From NCBI RefSeq assembly GCF_014694455.1, contig NZ_JAAUWT010000027.1:1-40005 (forward strand): a stretch of DNA of 40,005 bases. The letters are read 5' to 3'. Shown piece after piece: positions 36,220 through 40,005 of the stretch. The translations under genes and the position numbers were made by a program. The notes beneath the pieces are model-generated. The model was not told where the DNA came from, made no database searches, and saw only the letters and a program-made list of their open reading frames with translations. The DNA comes from Vibrio sp. S9_S30 (GTDB lineage: Bacteria > Pseudomonadota > Gammaproteobacteria > Enterobacterales > Vibrionaceae). Positions within the stretch are counted from its first letter, which is position 1, and the number at the start of each line of letters is the position of its first letter.

Positions 36220-36564
36220 TTAACGTTTTTTCACTAGCAGTGCGCCCAATGCCTGCAATTCTGATTCTAACTTACCCGTTTTTTGCTGATGCTTTGCCGC
36301 CTGATCTGTCAGGCGGTTGATGGTGTTTTGCTTCTGCTCAGTGATTGTGCATTGCGCACTGTATCGCTTGTCTTGATAACCAATTTTGTTTTGTGCCTGA
36401 TTTAATTGTGCTTGCAATTCGGCGTTCGTTTCGATGAGTGCTTTCTCTATGTCACTTTGCCCCAATAAGTTTTCTAGGTGCTTTACTCGCGCTAGGGCGT
36501 TTTGTAACTGACTGGCTTCACTGTCGTGAAATTCTTCTAAGTATGGGGCGATAGTGTCGGTCAT
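36220..36564 (-). CDS. Coiled-coil hypothetical protein
   Basis: A 114-aa protein, almost wholly coiled coil (SQLQNALARVKHLENLLGQSDIEKALIETNAELQAQLNQAQNK ... ESELQALGALLVKKR). It starts as TAATG with the stop of the HTH gene at 36564-37088 and converges on the repressor gene. It may oligomerise with or modulate its upstream neighbour. No known family recognised. Confidence 0.6.
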   Translation of the reverse strand: MTDTIAPYLEEFHDSEASQLQNALARVKHLENLLGQSDIEKALIETNAELQAQLNQAQNKIGYQDKRYSAQCTITEQKQNTINRLTDQAAKHQQKTGKLESELQALGALLVKKR

Positions 36565-37088
36565 TAGGCAGCTTCCTTTCCTTCACTCGCGTCGATTCCT
36601 GACGAATTTTTTATGAATTCTTTGAATGCACCAACCGCACCTTGTTGGGAAATTTCGCCAATTTCGACGACTTGCCGTAATTGGCTATCAGTCAATTTGT
36701 GGGCTTGGTCTTGTAGCTGTAAAGGGAGCCAGTCGGGAACTTCTGTCACGCCATAGACGTCCACGATATCAAGCGGGTTTTCTTCCAATACCTTGCGAGC
36801 GTTGAGCATTTTATCCAGCTTTGGGGATGCCCATTCGGCTATCGTGGTTTCTAGTTGGATTTCTTGATTTTCTGCAAATTGCCAAAGATCGGCGATGCCG
36901 TAGGCGTGAATGAAAAGATCGATAAAATCTAACGTGCGATTCATTCGGTCGTTTATTTTACCACTTCGTATGGCTTCGGAGATCGAGGGGCGACTGAACC
37001 CAGTGACGTTTGCTAAGTGAACGTTATTCACTGTCACGGCGGCGGTGGCGGATTGCAATAGTTGTTGCAGTTTTTCGAGTCGATTCAT
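36564..37088 (-). CDS. HTH regulator of the immunity region
   Basis: A 174-aa protein with an N-terminal helix-turn-helix (VNNVHLANVTGFSRPSISEAIRSGKINDRMNRTLDF, ~20-55) and an all-helical C-terminal part. Four GATCA half-sites (37114-37162) just upstream are likely its own operator. Coupled to the coiled-coil gene by TAATG. It lies on the opposite strand from and next to the repressor gene, so it may be a second regulator of lysogeny, or of the integrase-side genes. Confidence 0.7.
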   Translation of the reverse strand: MNRLEKLQQLLQSATAAVTVNNVHLANVTGFSRPSISEAIRSGKINDRMNRTLDFIDLFIHAYGIADLWQFAENQEIQLETTIAEWASPKLDKMLNARKVLEENPLDIVDVYGVTEVPDWLPLQLQDQAHKLTDSQLRQVVEIGEISQQGAVGAFKEFIKNSSGIDASEGKEAA

Positions 37089-37113
37089 AGCTAAACCTTG
37101 GTGTTGAATTGAG

Positions 37114-37162
37114 GATCACAACGATCATTCTATTGATCACTTAGCGTGCACAAATTTGATCA
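37114..37162. promoter_or_regulatory. GATCA repeat cluster
   Basis: GATCA at 37114-37118 and 37123-37127, TGATC(A) at 37134-37139 and TGATCA at 37157-37162. Two form an inverted pair around TTCTAT. Placed 26-74 bases upstream of the HTH gene at 36564-37088. The sites also contain GATC, so Dam-class methylation could influence binding. Confidence 0.55.
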
Positions 37163-37451
37163 GCAAGCGGAGTTTGATATTTAGAAAAATCAGATACTTA
37201 GCTGGGGTGCTGCTTATCCCCATGTAAACCGTCAAAATTTTCTAAACTCGGCGTCTTACCTCCGCCAATCGTTTGATTATGGTTCACAGTACCTTTCAAA
37301 CTTCGCCAGACGCCCCCAGAGGGGCGGCAGGCTCACCGCCAACCCTTGAGACCGACGGCAGGCACGCGCCCTCTGAAGCGCTTAGAGAAGCTCTAACATG
37401 GACATTTTCACAAAAAGTTTTTAAGAAAAAGCAACTCATAATCTCCATGAC
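37163..37451. other. Gene-free stretch with GC-rich hairpins
   Basis: No gene seen. Contains a CGCCCC-type hairpin (~37310-37326), GGCGG/CCGCC (~37323-37340) and two copies of CGGCAGGC (~37325, ~37356). The region lies between two leftward transcription units and may hold a terminator or small RNA. Nothing is convincing beyond the hairpins. Confidence 0.35.
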
Positions 37452-37586
37452 TTAACCCGCAAACCTAGCAGCAACCACACCATAAAATTCAATGGCTCCC
37501 CAGCCGATTATCGCCCCGGCGATTGCGCACTCAACCAAGGCATGCACTAGGCGGGGCGTAGGTTTAAGATTGATTAGGCTTTGCAT
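37452..37586 (-). CDS. Small single-pass membrane protein (44 aa)
   Basis: A 44-aa protein (MQSLINLKPTPRLVHALVEC then a hydrophobic stretch AIAGAIIGWGAIEFYGVVAA) with one membrane segment. The ATG at 37586 has GGGGGAAG just upstream and overlaps the end of the preceding gene by 13 bases in another frame. Unassigned; a small phage membrane protein such as an exclusion factor is possible. Confidence 0.55.
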   Translation of the reverse strand: MQSLINLKPTPRLVHALVECAIAGAIIGWGAIEFYGVVAARFAG

Positions 37587-37834
37587 TGCTTCCCCCAAAT
37601 CAGTTCACGCGCCAAAATTAACCCGGATAATTGACCATCAAGAAACTTCTTTCTTTCGACATTCTTACAAGTCAAAGGCTCCGCCATAATGTTGGCAATG
37701 TCTTTGGTAAGCTCATCTATCGCCAAATTCAAGGCTTTTATGCCTTTGTCAGAATGACGCACACCATTCCTGAAACTGGGCTGTATTAGCCCGATGCCCG
37801 ACCAGTTGAAGCTTGAACACTTATATGATTCCAC
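37574..37834 (-). CDS. Hypothetical protein of the integrase-side operon
   Basis: An 86-aa protein if it starts at the GTG at 37834. A shorter form from the GTG at 37762 (MRHSDKGIKALNLAIDELT), with AGGA five bases upstream, is an alternative with a better ribosome site. The C-terminal part is helical (ALNLAIDELTKDIANIMAEPLTCKNVERKKFLDGQLSGLILARELI). Two operator-like sequences (37885 and 37927) lie upstream. Function unknown. Confidence 0.55.
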   Translation of the reverse strand: MESYKCSSFNWSGIGLIQPSFRNGVRHSDKGIKALNLAIDELTKDIANIMAEPLTCKNVERKKFLDGQLSGLILARELIWGKQCKA

Positions 37835-37884
37835 CTTCCAATTCCTCTTTTGCGTTTAATTTCGACACTAGAATAACCAAAGAA

Positions 37885-37942
37885 GACTCACATTTAAAGC
37901 TTTAAAATACATTCCTCTGGGTTTAGTACTCAAATATGAGCT
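37885..37942. promoter_or_regulatory. Operator pair upstream of the integrase-side genes
   Basis: TACTCAAATATGAGCT (37927-37942) is a full dyad of the phage operator type; GACTCACATTTAAAGC (37885-37900) keeps only one half-site. The two are 42 bp apart, the same spacing seen for the pair at 33567/33610. Confidence 0.6.
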
Positions 37943-37983
37943 ATAGGCTGTATTTTCAAGGTGTTGTGAGTTGCTGTCTCGTT

Positions 37984-39213
37984 TTACCATCTTGCGATTG
38001 TCTTACTTTTTTCTTGCTTCAAATGTGCCTGCCAGCGCTCTAGCGTCTCTCTTTTGCGAGGTTCGATATAAGCTTGAATGTATGTTTTGTCGAGCTTGGG
38101 GATGTGGTGATTGAGCAGGAACTTTATTACCAAGTAATCCTCTCCTTCCTCTGTCCAAGTGCTGGAACATAACTTTCTCAAGTCGTGGGATGTCCATTTG
38201 CGTTGTGAAAAGGTTCTGATAAGCGCACATGCTTTGGATTTCCCGATTGGTGGGCTATTAGAGCTGTTGAATTTCGAGGGGAATATGTAATCACCCACAT
38301 ATCCTTGCTCTTTTAAAAAGTTACGGTGTAGCTTTAAATATTCAAATACTTCGTTGGTGATGGGGAGCGTATGTTCGTGCTCTTTCGTCTTGATCTCTTG
38401 CGACGGCAAATACCATGTCATGTTCGAGAGGTCTATGTGTGACCACCGTGCCTTGCGGGTTTCTCCCTGTCTTGTGCCGTGACTAAGCATCATATACACC
38501 AGTGCTTTTGTGATGTCGTGCTCGCCTCCGATGGCGTCGAGGATTTCAGGGATATGACCAGCTTTAAGCTTTCCATCTTTGTGCGGGATTTTCTTTTTTA
38601 TTAATGCCTTGAATCGAATAGTTGCCAATGGGTTGACGTTGATTAAATCCAGCTCAGCGGCTTTGTCGCATATTAGGCTTAATATGCTGAAATAGCTTTT
38701 TAACGTAGCCAGCGAAAAACCATTCGCCTGGAGCTTCCACAAAAACTCACTTTCGATGGTCACTTTGTTCAACTGTCTTAACTCTTTCCCGCCCAGAACG
38801 GGGAGCAGATGACGTTTAATAACACTCCTGATTTGAACTTTTCTTTCTTGTGAAATGAGATTATCCGTTTCATTTCTCTGTCGATACCAATCCAACATTT
38901 GCCCCACTGTTGTGAAGTGATCGGCGGTGATGCTTTTCAAGTCTTCCCCGCAAGAATACCGAGCCGCAATCTCTGGTAGTGTTTTCTTCATCGTTTTAGC
39001 GGGGATAAGTGGCCAAGCGCCAACCTTTCGCCAGCGAGCACGACCAGACTCTCGGACAGTCAAAAACCAGCTTGCTTTTGAGCGGTCGGACAAGAAACGA
39101 AGGCGTAAAGGTAAGTTATGAAAGTTGAGTTCTGTGATGTGTTCTATTTTTTGGTACCGCTCGATTGCAGACTCAGTTAAGTCACACTCGACTACCTTTA
39201 TCATTTCAGTCAT
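37984..39213 (-). CDS. int: Tyrosine recombinase (phage integrase)
   Basis: A 409-aa tyrosine recombinase with all catalytic residues: Arg248 (GTRQGE), Lys275/277 in KTKEHEHTLPI, His343-x-x-Arg346 (SHDLRK), His369 (LLNHH) and Tyr378 (DKTYIQAY). Residues ~30-90 resemble an arm-binding domain and ~100-195 a SAM-like core-binding domain, so it is a normal P4/HK022-class integrase by sequence. It has AGAGG before the ATG at 39213. It lies 550 bp from the telomere-like site, where N15-type phages place the protelomerase. It could integrate the phage, resolve dimers, or act on the palindrome; only the first is established for the family. Confidence 0.92.
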   Translation of the reverse strand: MTEMIKVVECDLTESAIERYQKIEHITELNFHNLPLRLRFLSDRSKASWFLTVRESGRARWRKVGAWPLIPAKTMKKTLPEIAARYSCGEDLKSITADHFTTVGQMLDWYRQRNETDNLISQERKVQIRSVIKRHLLPVLGGKELRQLNKVTIESEFLWKLQANGFSLATLKSYFSILSLICDKAAELDLINVNPLATIRFKALIKKKIPHKDGKLKAGHIPEILDAIGGEHDITKALVYMMLSHGTRQGETRKARWSHIDLSNMTWYLPSQEIKTKEHEHTLPITNEVFEYLKLHRNFLKEQGYVGDYIFPSKFNSSNSPPIGKSKACALIRTFSQRKWTSHDLRKLCSSTWTEEGEDYLVIKFLLNHHIPKLDKTYIQAYIEPRKRETLERWQAHLKQEKSKTIARW

Positions 39214-39289
39214 AAAGCCTCTGGATGTTCATCAAACTTTGTAAGCACAGCACTAAAGCAGCCTCGCTATCGCTCGCCGGGTCAGCGCT

Positions 39290-39328
39290 GGAGTTGTCTG
39301 GCTCGCTCCGCTCCTATCAGACAACTCC
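39290..39328. repeat. 11-bp perfect inverted repeat near the integrase
   Basis: GGAGTTGTCTG (39290-39300) and CAGACAACTCC (39318-39328) with a 17-base loop. It could terminate transcription or be an attachment-type core. There is no T-run. Confidence 0.75.
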
Positions 39329-39436
39329 ATCACTCGACCTTTTCTATTAGAAAACCTAATGTGTCATTTATGTTGCTGTGAAAAGAGGTTGAATCCAAGC
39401 GGCGATTAATTACGCTCAGAGGAGAGAAAGGCTTGA

Positions 39437-39506
39437 TTTTAGGTAAAATTAACCCTTACCCACGCGAGCTTCTTTACTCTATACGCAGGTAGTGGTTTAC
39501 CTAAAA
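39437..39506. repeat. 11-bp perfect inverted repeat with 48-base interior
   Basis: TTTTAGGTAAA (39437-39447) and TTTACCTAAAA (39496-39506). The long interior suggests paired protein-binding arms, or the closing stem of an RNA. Confidence 0.7.
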
Positions 39507-39761
39507 CATCCATCACGCCCGTCGGGTCGAAAAGGAATCATTCAGTGTGTAGTCTCTCTCTACTTGTGCGTGTTTAAAGCCTCCACATGTAAGCCATACA
39601 TGCTTCAAAGACTTCCTTCCTAGCCACGCACCGTAAATCAATAGAGGAGGATATTACTCGCTCTATGCCTCTCGCCAGAGTGTCACGCGAGAGTTTCCCC
39701 AACATACGCTCTCTGTGATTTACACCAACCGCTAACAACCATCGGACTGTGTTTGGTTGCT

Positions 39762-39888
39762 CTTTTTCCCCTAGTGCCCACCTGTCTCTTTAACCGCCCG
39801 TAACACTAGAGTCACTGAATTACACTTTGTTTAAATGGGAAATGAGTGTTTATTAAACCCGTTATATATTCTCTTCATTCAGTGAAGG
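39762..39888. repeat. Terminal direct repeat (copy 2)
   Basis: Identical to bases 1-127. It continues into the palindrome at 39808-40005 rather than into the left-end sequence, so after this point the window follows a different DNA end from the one at its start. Confidence 0.95.
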
Positions 39889-40005
39889 TTTTCGTGTGGG
39901 CGTTTACGAACGCCCACACGAAAGCCTTCACTGAATGAAGAGAATATATAACGGGTTTAATAAACACTCATTTCCCATTTAAACAAAGTGTAATTCAGTG
40001 ACTCT
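39808..40005. other. 198-base palindrome: hairpin telomere read-through or head-to-head junction
   Basis: Arms 39808-39906 and 39907-40005 are exact reverse complements except for the four central bases (TACG) and one T39889/G39924 pair. The palindrome runs to the last base, so its true length is unknown. Reading around a covalently closed end, or across two joined copies of the same end, gives exactly this. The core (39879-39934) is the reverse complement of 118-173. Confidence 0.85.

Larger units (their letters stand above)
39214..39761. other. Gene-free region between integrase and telomere repeat
   Basis: I see no gene in ~550 bases. It contains two long perfect inverted repeats, 39290-39328 and 39437-39506, several C/T-rich tracts, and related segments near 39470-39486 and 39655-39671 (TTACTCTATACGC and TTACTCGCTCTATGCC). 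It is a candidate for attP, arm-type integrase sites or an origin. Confidence 0.55.

Overview
The window is essentially one complete temperate myovirus that also carries plasmid genes (a phage-plasmid). The first 127 bases recur exactly at 39762-39888, so the replicon unit is about 39.76 kb. Position 118-173 is a 56-bp imperfect palindrome of the size and shape of an N15-type telomere-resolution site. At the right edge the same site continues into a ~198-base palindrome (39808-40005), which is what reading around a closed hairpin end, or across a head-to-head junction, would give. The architecture (DUF1441-type small terminase, GpA terminase, ClpP-capsid fusion, P2-type contractile tail, plasmid maintenance genes) resembles the marine telomere phages VHML, VP882 and phiHAP-1 as I recall them. 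A marine gammaproteobacterial host, probably Vibrionaceae, is therefore likely; this is inference from architecture, not from a database match.

Layout. 1-915: telomere site and a gene-poor flank with short AGCGCC repeats and a phage-type operator. 916-2414: small helical protein, ParA, small ParB-like protein, second small helical protein. 2576-2932: XRE regulator. 2952-5435: an ISL3-family insertion sequence with matched inverted repeats, an 8-bp target duplication and an adenine methyltransferase passenger. 5644-9150: KfrA-like protein, a higBA-led operon, and a degenerate, apparently N-terminally truncated tyrosine recombinase. 9258-9975: three small phage proteins, two nested palindromes and a DnaA box. 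10034-31287: leftward late operon from terminase through head, tail, baseplate and fibre genes to the lysis genes. 31391-33401: accessory late genes around a ~550-base gene-free stretch dense in RNA-like hairpins. 33613-37088: control region (Q-like regulator, coupled early operon, LexA/CI-like repressor, second HTH regulator). 37452-39213: two small genes and a tyrosine integrase. 39214-40005: gene-free terminal region.

How it works together. A rightward repressor gene (35627-36196) faces leftward early genes. A 16-bp operator of form GACTCA-N4-TGAGTC occurs at the early promoter, near the late-gene entry, near the par region and in front of the integrase-side genes, so one repressor probably controls several dispersed transcription units. 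A Q-like protein encoded just before a strong terminator and the late genes is the likely late activator. ParA/ParB, KfrA and HigBA would maintain the element as an extrachromosomal replicon.

Two expected genes are missing. There is no recognisable large Rep protein, and no protelomerase of usual size and type; the only intact tyrosine recombinase is an ordinary-looking 409-aa integrase beside the telomere site. That absence, together with the hairpin-rich RNA region, is the most interesting part of the window.
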